Source: Rudaea sp.
GTDB lineage: Bacteria; Pseudomonadota; Gammaproteobacteria; Xanthomonadales; Rhodanobacteraceae
Reading direction: 5' to 3'
DNA length: 64,000 nucleotides
NCBI GenBank assembly: GCA_031291055.1
Contig: JARLJU010000150.1
Span: 62,001 to 126,000, forward strand
Shown: in pieces, positions 54,973 to 63,098 of the stretch
Layout: each line of letters starts with the position of its first letter
How positions within the stretch are numbered: the stretch's first letter is position 1
Program-made: the position numbers and the translations under genes
The notes under the pieces: generated by a model
What the model was told of the DNA's origin: nothing
Database searches by the model: none
Seen by the model: only the letters and a program-made list of their open reading frames with translations

Positions 54973-55107
54973 TCAGTGCCAGATGCCTTGCTTGATGAAA
55001 AACAGAACGAAGATCGTCAGTGCGATAGCGGCCATGATCCATACCGTGCGCCGCACCGCGGCGCGACGCTCGGCTGGATCGAATTTGAGCTGTTGACTGT
55101 TGTTCAT
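54973..55107 (-). CDS. 44-residue membrane protein between ctaG and coxA (cytochrome oxidase small assembly protein)
   Basis: An ATG at 55107 opens a 44-residue frame ending at TGA 54975-54973: an N-terminal basic segment (EFDPAERRAA-like, here FDPAERRAAVRRT) and one membrane helix (VWIMAAIALTIFVLFFI). Small single-helix proteins occur at this place in gammaproteobacterial cox operons. It is under 60 codons so easily missed. No strong ribosome-binding site is seen; the exact start is uncertain but the helix and the frame between ctaG and coxA are convincing. Confidence 0.68.
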   Translation of the reverse strand: MNNSQQLKFDPAERRAAVRRTVWIMAAIALTIFVLFFIKQGIWH

Positions 55108-55186
55108 CGTTGAGCGAAGAAACTTTGAAAAGTGCAGCCACGGATGGCCGCTTTGTGATTTTCTCGATCAGGGGAGAGTGCGCAAG

Positions 55187-56803
55187 TCAATGCGTCACAT
55201 CGCCGTGCGCCAGATCCTCGTCATGGATTACCGGCGGCGTGGCGAATGTATGGAACGGTGCCGGCGAAGGCACGGTCCATTCCAGTCCATGCGCACCTTC
55301 CCAGGCCTGCGCCTTGGCCTGCGCGCCGTGCTTGAGCGAATGCCACAGGATGAAGAACATCATGAACGGCGTCAGGAACATGCCGTAGGCGCCGATCGTG
55401 CTGATGAAGTTCCAGTCGGAAAACGCGACGTTGTAGTCGGGAATGCGGCGCGGCATGCCGGCCAGTCCGAGGAAGTGTTGTGGGAAGAACAGCACGTTGA
55501 CGAACACGATGCTCCACCAGAAATGCACCTTGGCCCAGGTTTCGTTGTACATGCGGCCGGTCCATTTCGGCCACCAGTAGTAGATGGCCGCAATGATCGA
55601 GAACAGCGCGCCGGTGACCAGCACATAATGGAAATGGGCGACGACGAAATACGTGTCCTGATACTGGAAATCGGCCGGCACGAGAGCCAGCATCAGGCCG
55701 GAGAATCCACCGATCGTGAACAGGATGACGAAGGCGATGGCCCACAGCATCGGTGTCTCGAAACTCAGCGAGCCTCCCCACATGGTCGAAACCCAGTTGA
55801 ATACCTTCACTCCGGTCGGCACCGCGATCAGCATGGTCGAGTACATGAAGAACAGCTCGCCACCCAGCGGCATGCCGACCGTGAACATGTGGTGGCCCCA
55901 GACGATGAACGACAGGAACGCAATCGAGGCGATCGCGTACACCATCGCCTGATAGCCGAACAGGGGCTTGCGGCTGAAGGTCGGAATGATCTCGCTGATG
56001 ATGCCGAAGGCCGGCAAAATCATGATGTAGACCTCCGGGTGGCCGAAGAACCAGAAGATGTGCTGGAACATGACCGGATCGCCACCGCCGGCCGCGTTGA
56101 AGAAACTGGTGCCGAAATACTTGTCGGTCAGCAGCATGGTCACCGCGCCCGCCAGCACCGGCATCACCGCGATCAGCAGGAAGGCGGTGATCAGCCAGCT
56201 CCAGGTGAACAGCGGCATTTTCAGCAGGTCCATGCCCGGGGCGCGCATGTTGAGGATGGTGGCGATGATGTTGATCGCGCCCATGATCGAGGAAATGCCC
56301 ATCAGATGGACCGCGAAGACCATGAAGGCAACGCTGTTGCCGCCCTGGATCGCCAGCGGCGGATACATCGTCCAGCCGCCGGCCGGGCCACCGCCGGGCA
56401 TGAACAAGGTCGACAGCAGCAGCAGGAAGGCAAACGGCAGGATCCAGAACGACCAGTTGTTCATGCGCGGCAGCGCCATGTCCGGCGCGCCGACTTGCAA
56501 CGGAATCATCCAGTTCGCCAAGCCAACGAACCCGGGCATGATCGCGCCGAAGATCATCACCAGCGCATGCAGCGTGGTCATTTGATTGAAGAAATACGGC
56601 TGCACGAATTGCAGCCCGGGTTTCATCAGCTCGGTGCGGATGACGCCGGAAAACGCCGCGCCGATACACGCCATCGTGAACGAGAAAATCAGATACAGCG
56701 TGCCGATGTCCTTGTGATTGGTCGAGAACACCCAGCGGTTGAGAAAGCCGTGCGGCTTGTCGTCGTGATGATCGTCGTGGTGCGCGGCAGCGTGGGTGGC
56801 CAT
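55187..56803 (-). CDS. coxA: Cytochrome c oxidase subunit I
   Basis: 538 residues from ATG 56803 (AGAGG upstream); the longer frame is rejected. It holds heme a, heme a3 and CuB. A His/Asp-rich N-terminus (HAAAHHDDHHDD) is followed by FSTNHKDIGTLYLIF. Twelve helices carry the expected histidines: TLHALVMIFG, FFGHPEVYIMILPAFG (His-Tyr pair), VWGHHMFTVG, and VVAHFHYVLVTG. The aa3-type (A1) motif with Glu in GHPEVY is intact. Confidence 0.97.
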   Translation of the reverse strand: MATHAAAHHDDHHDDKPHGFLNRWVFSTNHKDIGTLYLIFSFTMACIGAAFSGVIRTELMKPGLQFVQPYFFNQMTTLHALVMIFGAIMPGFVGLANWMIPLQVGAPDMALPRMNNWSFWILPFAFLLLLSTLFMPGGGPAGGWTMYPPLAIQGGNSVAFMVFAVHLMGISSIMGAINIIATILNMRAPGMDLLKMPLFTWSWLITAFLLIAVMPVLAGAVTMLLTDKYFGTSFFNAAGGGDPVMFQHIFWFFGHPEVYIMILPAFGIISEIIPTFSRKPLFGYQAMVYAIASIAFLSFIVWGHHMFTVGMPLGGELFFMYSTMLIAVPTGVKVFNWVSTMWGGSLSFETPMLWAIAFVILFTIGGFSGLMLALVPADFQYQDTYFVVAHFHYVLVTGALFSIIAAIYYWWPKWTGRMYNETWAKVHFWWSIVFVNVLFFPQHFLGLAGMPRRIPDYNVAFSDWNFISTIGAYGMFLTPFMMFFILWHSLKHGAQAKAQAWEGAHGLEWTVPSPAPFHTFATPPVIHDEDLAHGDVTH

Positions 56804-56888
56804 GATGAACCTCTTAATTGTTTTGCGATCGTCCTTGATCGCTGGAATCACGAAGCAGCCATCCATGGCTGCACTATTCAATTTGCTT

Positions 56889-57845
56889 CTAGCCGTTGGC
56901 CGGCGCGGTTGCTGCCGGAGCCGGCGCCGGAGCCGGCGCCGGCGCGATCGTCGTGGCTGGTGCGGCCGCCTGGGTCACAGCCGCTTCCTGCTCGTCCAGC
57001 CATTTCTGGAAGTCCGCCATCGGCACCGCCTTGACCACGATCGGCATGAAGCCGTGATCCTGGCCACACAATTCGGCGCACTGGCCGCGGTAGATGCCTG
57101 GCTCGTGGATATTCGTCCAGTCGTCGTTGATGATGCCGGGGATGGCATCCTGCTTCCAGCCCAGTTGCGGCACCCACCAGGCGTGGATCACATCGTCGCC
57201 GGTGACGACGAAACGAACCTTGGTATCGGTCGGCAGCACCAGCGGATGATCGACATCGAGCAGATAGGTCTGTTCGCCACCTTGCTTCACCGCCCAAGGG
57301 TCCATGCCGGACTTCAGCTCGCGGGTCTTGTCGCTCAGCGGATCGAGCCGAGAGATGAAATGCACGTGGTAGGGCTTGTCGCCGACGTTGACGTAGTCGT
57401 AACCCCACTTCCACTGATACCCGGTGATCTTCACCGTCATCTGCGAATCTTCGGTGTGGGCCATGCTGATCATCACGCGCGTTGCCGGCGTCGCCAGCCC
57501 GATCAGGATCAGGATCGGCAGCACGGTCCACACCGCTTCGACCTTGGTGCTGTGGCTCCAGGTCGCCGGTATGGCGCCCTTGGATTTGCGGAACTTGAAC
57601 ATGGCCACGATCATCACGCCGAACACGATCACGCCGATGACGCAGCACACGTAGAAGCCCCACATGTGGATGTCATAGACCTCGCGCGAGGTCTGGGTGA
57701 CGCCCGGCGTCATGTTCAACTGCCACGGCACCGCCACAGCATGCGCAGCGCCCGCATGCATCGCCAGCACGGCAGCCGTCAGGGCAGCGCCCAGTGCTCC
57801 CGTGAATCCGCCCAGTTTGCTACGCAGTAAGCCGGCACACTTCAT
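56889..57845 (-). CDS. coxB: Cytochrome c oxidase subunit II
   Basis: 318 residues with a signal peptide and two membrane helices. The periplasmic cupredoxin domain has the CuA ligands: VIHAWWVPQLG (His), and QCAELCGQDHGFM with two Cys, His and Met. No cytochrome c domain is fused. The C-terminus ends in an Ala/Pro-rich tail (APAPAPAPAPAATAPANG). It overlaps the DUF2244 stop (ATGA). Confidence 0.96.
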   Translation of the reverse strand: MKCAGLLRSKLGGFTGALGAALTAAVLAMHAGAAHAVAVPWQLNMTPGVTQTSREVYDIHMWGFYVCCVIGVIVFGVMIVAMFKFRKSKGAIPATWSHSTKVEAVWTVLPILILIGLATPATRVMISMAHTEDSQMTVKITGYQWKWGYDYVNVGDKPYHVHFISRLDPLSDKTRELKSGMDPWAVKQGGEQTYLLDVDHPLVLPTDTKVRFVVTGDDVIHAWWVPQLGWKQDAIPGIINDDWTNIHEPGIYRGQCAELCGQDHGFMPIVVKAVPMADFQKWLDEQEAAVTQAAAPATTIAPAPAPAPAPAATAPANG

Positions 57846-58363
57846 TCGTTGTCACCTTGCTTCGATATTCCCGATGATCCATCGCGCGCCTGCAAGGGCC
57901 GCAGCAGATCGGTCAGCCGTTGCGCCAGAACCCGGCGCTCCGCCTCGTTCAAAAAAGCTCCAACTTCCACGTCGCGTCCGTGCGATCCGAGCAGCAGCCG
58001 GCTCGGCCAGCCGCGCCGACGGCCAGGCAAAAGCCGCACCCGCACCCAGTATGGATGAAAGTGCGCAGTCCCGGCACCTGCCGCGACGATCTCCAGTCGC
58101 GAGGGCATCAGCGTAATGGTTTCGCCGTTGCCAGATGCGCGCCAGACGCGATTCAAACAGTACGCCAGCAGTGCCAGCACCGATACCGCGAACACCGGCG
58201 CCAGCACGATTCCACGCCATGCTGCCAGCAACGCAAAGCCGATCGTGGCGATGCTTTGTGCGATCAAATACAGCACCAGCCCCGGTCGCGACAGCGACCT
58301 GTGCGGCAGCACCAGCACCGACACGGTTTCAATCGACGGCGAGCCTGGAGCTTGTTCGATCAT
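57842..58363 (-). CDS. DUF2244 domain protein
   Basis: 173 residues from ATG 58363 (the longer start at 58405 is unlikely). Two helices (LIAQSIATIGFALLAAW and LAPVFAVSVLALLAYCL) precede a soluble part with ASGNGETITLMPSRLEIVAAG and HPYWVRVRLLPG, typical of DUF2244. It commonly precedes coxB in gammaproteobacteria. Function unknown. It heads the minus-strand cox operon, divergent from putA. Confidence 0.85.
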   Translation of the reverse strand: MIEQAPGSPSIETVSVLVLPHRSLSRPGLVLYLIAQSIATIGFALLAAWRGIVLAPVFAVSVLALLAYCLNRVWRASGNGETITLMPSRLEIVAAGAGTAHFHPYWVRVRLLPGRRRGWPSRLLLGSHGRDVEVGAFLNEAERRVLAQRLTDLLRPLQARDGSSGISKQGDNE

Positions 58364-58548
58364 TGGAAATACAGCACCACAGCCCGCCAATGATAGTGAG
58401 CGCATCCATCAGGGGCAAGCGCGCCTTGTGCGCATGAGCGATCGCGCCTGCCGCGGCAGCCCCTGCGTGCGATCGCCGGGGGCTGCTAAACTACGCGGCC
58501 TTGCGTGCGTTCCGGATATGCCGGCCGCATGAAACCGTGCGAAATCCG

Positions 58549-61500
58549 ATGAACAGCCCCATCCTCAGTCCCGAACTTTCACCTACAGCCGAGGCCGCCC
58601 GCGCGCGCATGACGGCGGCCTACAGCCGCGACGAAAGCGTGGCGATGAACGAGTTGCTCGCGCAGGCCACGCTGCTGCCGGCCGAGCGCGATCTGGTGCT
58701 GGCGCGCGCCACCGAACTGGTGGCCCGTGTGCGCGCGAAGAAGCATGAGCAGAGCGCGGTTGAATCGTTCATGCGCGAATACGACCTGTCCAGCGAGGAA
58801 GGGGTGCTGCTGATGTGCGTGGCCGAGGCGCTGCTGCGCATTCCGGACAAGGCGACCGCGGACAAGCTCATCTCCGACAAGCTCGGCGAGGCCAACTGGG
58901 AAACGCATCTGGGCAAGAGCGACTCGGTCCTGGTCAACGCGGGCACCTGGGGCCTGATGCTCACCGGCAAGCTGGTCACGCTCGCCGACGAAACCCAGCG
59001 CAATGTCAGCGGCGCTTTCAAGCGCCTGATCGGCCGGGCGGGCGAACCCGTGATCCGCCTGGCCGTGCGCCAGGCGATGCGCATCATGGGTCACCAGTTC
59101 GTCATGGGTCGCACGATCAAGGAAGCGGTGGATCGTTCCACCGAAAAGGACAACCGCGCCTACCGTTATTCCTACGACATGCTCGGCGAAGCTGCGCTGA
59201 CCCAGCCGGACGCCGAGCGCTACCACCGCGCCTACAAGGACGCGATCGTCGCGCTCGGCGCACGAGGTCCGTACCGGACCGTACTCGATGCACCGAGCAT
59301 ATCGATCAAGCTTTCGGCGCTGCACCCGCGCTACGAGGTGGCCAAGCGCGCGCGCGTGCACGCCGAACTGACGCCGAAGCTGTTGGAACTGGCGCAACTG
59401 GCGAAGAACAACGGCATCGGCCTGACCGTCGATGCCGAAGAAGCCGACCGCCTTGAGCTGTCGCTGGAAATCATCGCCGCCGTGCATGCCGATGCCTCGC
59501 TCGCCGGCTGGGACGGTTACGGCCTCGCCGTGCAGGCATATCAGAAGCGCGCGCCATTCGTCATCGACTGGCTGGCCGAACGGGCCACGCAAACGGGCCG
59601 GCGCTTCTGCGTGCGCCTGGTCAAGGGTGCGTACTGGGATTCGGAAATCAAGCGCGCCCAGGAAGGCGGCCACGCCGGCTATCCGGTGTACACGCGCAAG
59701 CCCAACACCGATGTTTCCTATCTGGCCTGCGCGCGCCGACTGTTCGATCACGGCGCCGCGTTCTATCCCGCCTTCGCCACGCACAATGCGCACACGATCG
59801 CGGCGATCCAGCACTTGGCGAATGGACGTCCATTTGAGTTCCAGCGGCTGCACGGCATGGGTGCCGACCTCTACGCCGAAGTTGTCGGCGACAATTCTAT
59901 ATTTGCTTCGAACAAGTCCATCCGGGACTTGTCGAAGCGCGCCGAGTCCGGCGCAGGTCCGGAATCGGCTACGACGAATCGAGCAAGCTCGATTCGCGTT
60001 GGACCGTCCATGGCCCAAATCAACATGCCGTGTCGCGTCTATGCGCCGGTCGGCAGCCACGAGGACCTGCTGCCGTATCTGGTGCGTCGGCTGCTGGAAA
60101 ATGGCGCCAACACTTCATTCGTGAACCGCATCGTCGACGAGTCGCTGCCGATCCGCGACCTGGTCGCCGACCCGGTCGATACGGTGCGCGGCTTTGCCGC
60201 GATTCCGCATCCGCGCATTCCGCAACCGATCGATCTGTATTCGACTTCTGTGGGAACGCGGAAATCGATATCCCCGCAACGGAAGAATTCCATGGGCGTC
60301 AATTTCGGCAACGACAACGAATTGAAGACACTGGCCGATGAAGTCGCCAAGGTGGCGACCGACTGGCACGCGGCACCACTGGTTCCCGGCGCCGCGCTCA
60401 CGGGCGAAAAACAGCCAGTGACCGATCCTTCCGATCGCCGCCGCCAGATCGGCACCAAGCAGCAGGCCGATGCGGCGACCGTGGAACGTGCCCTGGCCAA
60501 TGCTGTCGCAGCACAGCCGGCATGGGATCACCTGCCCGCCACATCGCGCGCAAAGATTCTCGAGCACGCCGCCGACCTGCTCGAAGCGCGCCGCGCGCAA
60601 TTCGTCGCGTTGTGCGTGCGCGAAGCGGGCAAGACCCTGCCCGCCGCGATTTCCGAGGTGCGCGAGGCAGCCGATATGTGCCGTTACTATGCGGCCATGG
60701 CGCGCAAGCTGATGGGCCATCCGGAAACCCTGCTCGGACCCACCGGCGAATCGAACGAATTGTCCCTGCACGGCCGCGGCGTATTCGTCTGCATCAGTCC
60801 ATGGAATTTCCCGCTGGCGATCTTCACCGGCCAGGTTGCCGCCGCGCTCGCCGCCGGCAATTCGGTGATCGCCAAACCCGCCGACCAGACCGTGCTCATT
60901 GGCCATGCCGCTGTGAAATTGCTGCACGAAGCGGGCGTGCCGGAGGATGTGCTGCAATTCGTCCCCGGCAAGGGCTCGATGATCGGCAACACCTTGCTTA
61001 CGCGCGCGGAAATCGCGGGCGTGTGCATGACCGGATCGACCGAAACCGCATGGACGATCAACCGCACCCTGGCCGCGCGCAACGCGCCGATCGCCGCATT
61101 GATCGCCGAGACCGGCGGCCAGAACGCGCTGATCGCCGATTCGTCGGCGTTGCCGGAGCAACTGGTCAAGGACGTCGTCGCCTCCGCGTTCGACTCGGCC
61201 GGCCAGCGCTGCTCGGCCGCGCGCGTGCTGTTCGTACAGGACGACATCGCCGACAAGGTGATCGCAATGCTGTCCGGGGCCATGGATGAACTGAAAGTCG
61301 GCGATCCGGGCCTGCTGTCGACCGACGTCGGTCCCGTGATCGATGAGCCGTCGCGCAAGAGTCTCGCCGATCACGCCGCACGCATGGACGCCGAAGCCAA
61401 GCTGATCAAGCAGGTGCCGCTCGGGCCGGAGTGCGCCTATGGCACGTTCTTCGCGCCGCGCGCCTACGCGCTGAAATCACTGTCGCAACTCACCCACGAG

Positions 61501-61848
61501 GTCTTCGGCCCGATCCTGCACGTGCTGCGCTGGAAGGCGAACGAACTCGACGCCGTGATCGACGCGATCAACGCGACCGGCTTCGGCCTGACCTTGGGCA
61601 TCCACAGCCGCATCGATTCCACAATTGCACATATTTCACAACGCGCCAAAGTCGGCAATTGCTATGTCAACCGCAACCAGATCGGCGCCGTGGTCGGCGT
61701 GCAGCCGTTTGGTGGCGAGAATCTGTCGGGGACGGGCCCGAAGGCGGGGGGGCCGCATTACCTCTTGAGGTTTGTGACGGAGCGGACGTTGACGGTCAAT
61801 ACGACGGCAGCGGGGGGGAATGCGTCGTTGTTGACGTTGGGGGAGTGA
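58549..61848 (+). CDS. putA: Bifunctional proline dehydrogenase/P5C dehydrogenase PutA with unusual in-frame insertion
   Basis: 1099 residues from ATG 58549. It oxidises proline to glutamate in two steps. The N-terminus lacks a ribbon-helix-helix DNA-binding segment, so it is not an autoregulator like E. coli PutA. The proline dehydrogenase barrel (LDAPSISIKLSALHPRYE, CVRLVKGAYWD) ends in YAPVGSHEDLLPYLVRRLLENGANTSFVN, but about 44 extra residues (about 448-492) sit just before it. The aldehyde dehydrogenase half keeps Glu in ETGGQNAL and catalytic Cys888 in GQRCSAARVL. The 3' end is G-rich. Confidence 0.95.
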   Translation: MNSPILSPELSPTAEAARARMTAAYSRDESVAMNELLAQATLLPAERDLVLARATELVARVRAKKHEQSAVESFMREYDLSSEEGVLLMCVAEALLRIPDKATADKLISDKLGEANWETHLGKSDSVLVNAGTWGLMLTGKLVTLADETQRNVSGAFKRLIGRAGEPVIRLAVRQAMRIMGHQFVMGRTIKEAVDRSTEKDNRAYRYSYDMLGEAALTQPDAERYHRAYKDAIVALGARGPYRTVLDAPSISIKLSALHPRYEVAKRARVHAELTPKLLELAQLAKNNGIGLTVDAEEADRLELSLEIIAAVHADASLAGWDGYGLAVQAYQKRAPFVIDWLAERATQTGRRFCVRLVKGAYWDSEIKRAQEGGHAGYPVYTRKPNTDVSYLACARRLFDHGAAFYPAFATHNAHTIAAIQHLANGRPFEFQRLHGMGADLYAEVVGDNSIFASNKSIRDLSKRAESGAGPESATTNRASSIRVGPSMAQINMPCRVYAPVGSHEDLLPYLVRRLLENGANTSFVNRIVDESLPIRDLVADPVDTVRGFAAIPHPRIPQPIDLYSTSVGTRKSISPQRKNSMGVNFGNDNELKTLADEVAKVATDWHAAPLVPGAALTGEKQPVTDPSDRRRQIGTKQQADAATVERALANAVAAQPAWDHLPATSRAKILEHAADLLEARRAQFVALCVREAGKTLPAAISEVREAADMCRYYAAMARKLMGHPETLLGPTGESNELSLHGRGVFVCISPWNFPLAIFTGQVAAALAAGNSVIAKPADQTVLIGHAAVKLLHEAGVPEDVLQFVPGKGSMIGNTLLTRAEIAGVCMTGSTETAWTINRTLAARNAPIAALIAETGGQNALIADSSALPEQLVKDVVASAFDSAGQRCSAARVLFVQDDIADKVIAMLSGAMDELKVGDPGLLSTDVGPVIDEPSRKSLADHAARMDAEAKLIKQVPLGPECAYGTFFAPRAYALKSLSQLTHEVFGPILHVLRWKANELDAVIDAINATGFGLTLGIHSRIDSTIAHISQRAKVGNCYVNRNQIGAVVGVQPFGGENLSGTGPKAGGPHYLLRFVTERTLTVNTTAAGGNASLLTLGE
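59893..60026 (+). repeat. Palindromic in-frame insertion within putA
   Basis: The DNA of the extra segment is full of inverted repeats: CTTCGA-A-CAAGTCC pairing with GGACTTG-TCGAAG (about 59906-59936) and CGAATCGAG-CAAG-CTCGATTCG (about 59976-59997). Edges are estimated from where the protein departs from and returns to the PutA consensus known to me. Confidence 0.55.
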
Positions 61849-61972
61849 AGCTTCAAAGTCGTCCTCTTCAAGGGGAGGGTTTACGCCTGCACAGCAGACG
61901 CTTGTTTCGCCAGTTTGAAGCATCCGAGGCCTTGCGGAATAGCCCTAGCTAGGGAACCGTTTCGCGCTGCTT

Positions 61973-62188
61973 TTAATGGATAAGTATTTTTCCCTCGACT
62001 CGTAATTTTTCCCTCGACTCGATGTTATTGTCATCAAAGACAATGAACCCGTTGAACTCGGAGTAAAAGGCTCTTGGTACGCCTCCGACTTCTCGGATAG
62101 CACGAGAGCGATCCCATGTATCGGGAGCTTCTTTGCAGGTGCCTTGACCTACCAGCCTCCCAATTATTGCTCTGTGAGGCTGTACCAT
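61973..62188 (-). CDS. Small hypothetical protein in AT-richer patch
   Basis: 71 residues from ATG 62188 to TAA. Codon use and base composition are clearly less GC-rich than the rest. The 3' end contains two direct copies of a TTTTTCCCTCGACTCG unit (near 61987 and 62006), which encode the ESREKLRVEGK region. I recognise no family. An overlapping frame 20 bases upstream starts MSKAAKQWYS but stops after 14 codons. It may be a decayed gene. Confidence 0.3.
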   Translation of the reverse strand: MVQPHRAIIGRLVGQGTCKEAPDTWDRSRAIREVGGVPRAFYSEFNGFIVFDDNNIESREKLRVEGKILIH

Positions 62189-62286
62189 TGTTTTGCAGCT
62201 TTGCTCATAGCCGTTCTACCACTGGCAAACTACAGCCCGGTTTCATTTCGGCAGCATATCGTGTACGGCGAGTATAGCTATGGTTT

Positions 62287-62682
62287 CTAATGCCGCTTTG
62301 GGCACGGCCACTTCTCAATGAACGCTGATGATGTCGGAATGATCATGTCGTTGTCGACGTCGGCACGATGCGCTTTTATATACGCATAGACAACATTGGC
62401 CACTTCCAAGAAATCGGTGACTTTGCTGCTTGGGCACGTCATTCTAGTCACTCCGCTAAGCTCGAACATCCCAAGCGCATATCCAATGGCGATTCCATAT
62501 AATTCACCCTGCCCTTGATCTATCGCTCGCGTGAAATCACGTCCAGTCGCAAACTCCACGGGTTGTTGGCTTGTTGTCTGTCGCGGCTGTTGCGCGAGCC
62601 CCTGCTGTTTCATCTGCGTATTGTAGTTATCCAACGTCTCCTGCTGTGATTGACGTAGGCGGTCATCTTGAAATTGACGCAC
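62287..62682 (-). CDS. Rap1a/Tai immunity-like domain protein lacking a signal peptide
   Basis: 131 residues in an open frame from GTG 62682. Residues about 60-131 fit the Rap1a/Tai pattern (LYGIAIGYALGMFELS, MTCPSS, a long VANVVYAYIKAHRAD helix and the final WPCPKRH), with two conserved cysteines. Relatives are periplasmic and have a signal peptide; here the frame continues upstream only as AQDDPV before a TGA, with no secretion signal. It looks like a gene that lost its 5' end. Base composition is lower in GC than neighbours. Confidence 0.5.
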   Translation of the reverse strand: MRQFQDDRLRQSQQETLDNYNTQMKQQGLAQQPRQTTSQQPVEFATGRDFTRAIDQGQGELYGIAIGYALGMFELSGVTRMTCPSSKVTDFLEVANVVYAYIKAHRADVDNDMIIPTSSAFIEKWPCPKRH

Positions 62683-62696
62683 AGGATCATCTTGCG

Positions 62697-62977
62697 CATA
62701 CCCGCGTGGTCGCAGGCAGCGGCAATGTGTTCACTGACCTTGGCTTCGACGTGGCCGAAGCGCAGGTCGTGGCGCTGTGTACGGAGCTGATGGCACGGCT
62801 GCGCAAGCATCTTGCCGACCAAGAATGGACACAAACCGAGGCGGCGAGGCTCTTGGCATCACCCAACCGCGCGTGTCGGCGCTGATCAGGGGCGTATGGA
62901 GGGATTTCAGCGTGGGCATGCTGTTGACGCTCGCGGCACGCGTGGGATTGCATCCGCGATTGCGGCTGGCGGCCTGA
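62697..62977 (+). pseudogene. XRE/HigA-type antitoxin remnant, truncated and frameshifted
   Basis: The segment SGNVFTDLGF, then AEAQVVALCTELMARLRKHL, TQTEAARLL is the start of a HigA-like antitoxin. The helix-turn-helix continues as GITQPRVSALIRG...FSVGMLLTLAARVGLHPRL, but in the other frame; one missing base near 62855 breaks the gene. No start codon or toxin gene lies upstream; the 5' end runs into the opposite-strand Rap1a-like gene. Confidence 0.7.
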
Positions 62978-63013
62978 TTCACACGAACTTTCAGCTCCTA
63001 CCGGGGCAAAGTT

Positions 63014-63089
63014 CGGCAGGCTGCGGCGAGCAACGCGAACCGCATCGATCGAGAACGATGCGATTCACTTCGTTCATCGCATCCTGCCG
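63014..63089. repeat. REP-like palindrome downstream of the FadL-type gene
   Basis: Outer arms CGGCAGG (63014) and CCTGCCG (63083) enclose CGCATCG/CGATGCG (about 63041-63062) and GATGCGAT/ATCGCATC (about 63058-63082). Likely a transcript-stabilising or terminating structure on the minus strand. Confidence 0.6.
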
Positions 63090-63098
63090 TGCTCTCCT

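Noticed and set aside
62230-62270. tRNA-like 5' sequence (GGGCTGTAGTTTGCCAGTGGTAGAAC on the minus strand, shown in part)
   Set aside because: No anticodon arm, T-arm or 3' acceptor pairing follows, so it is not a tRNA gene.
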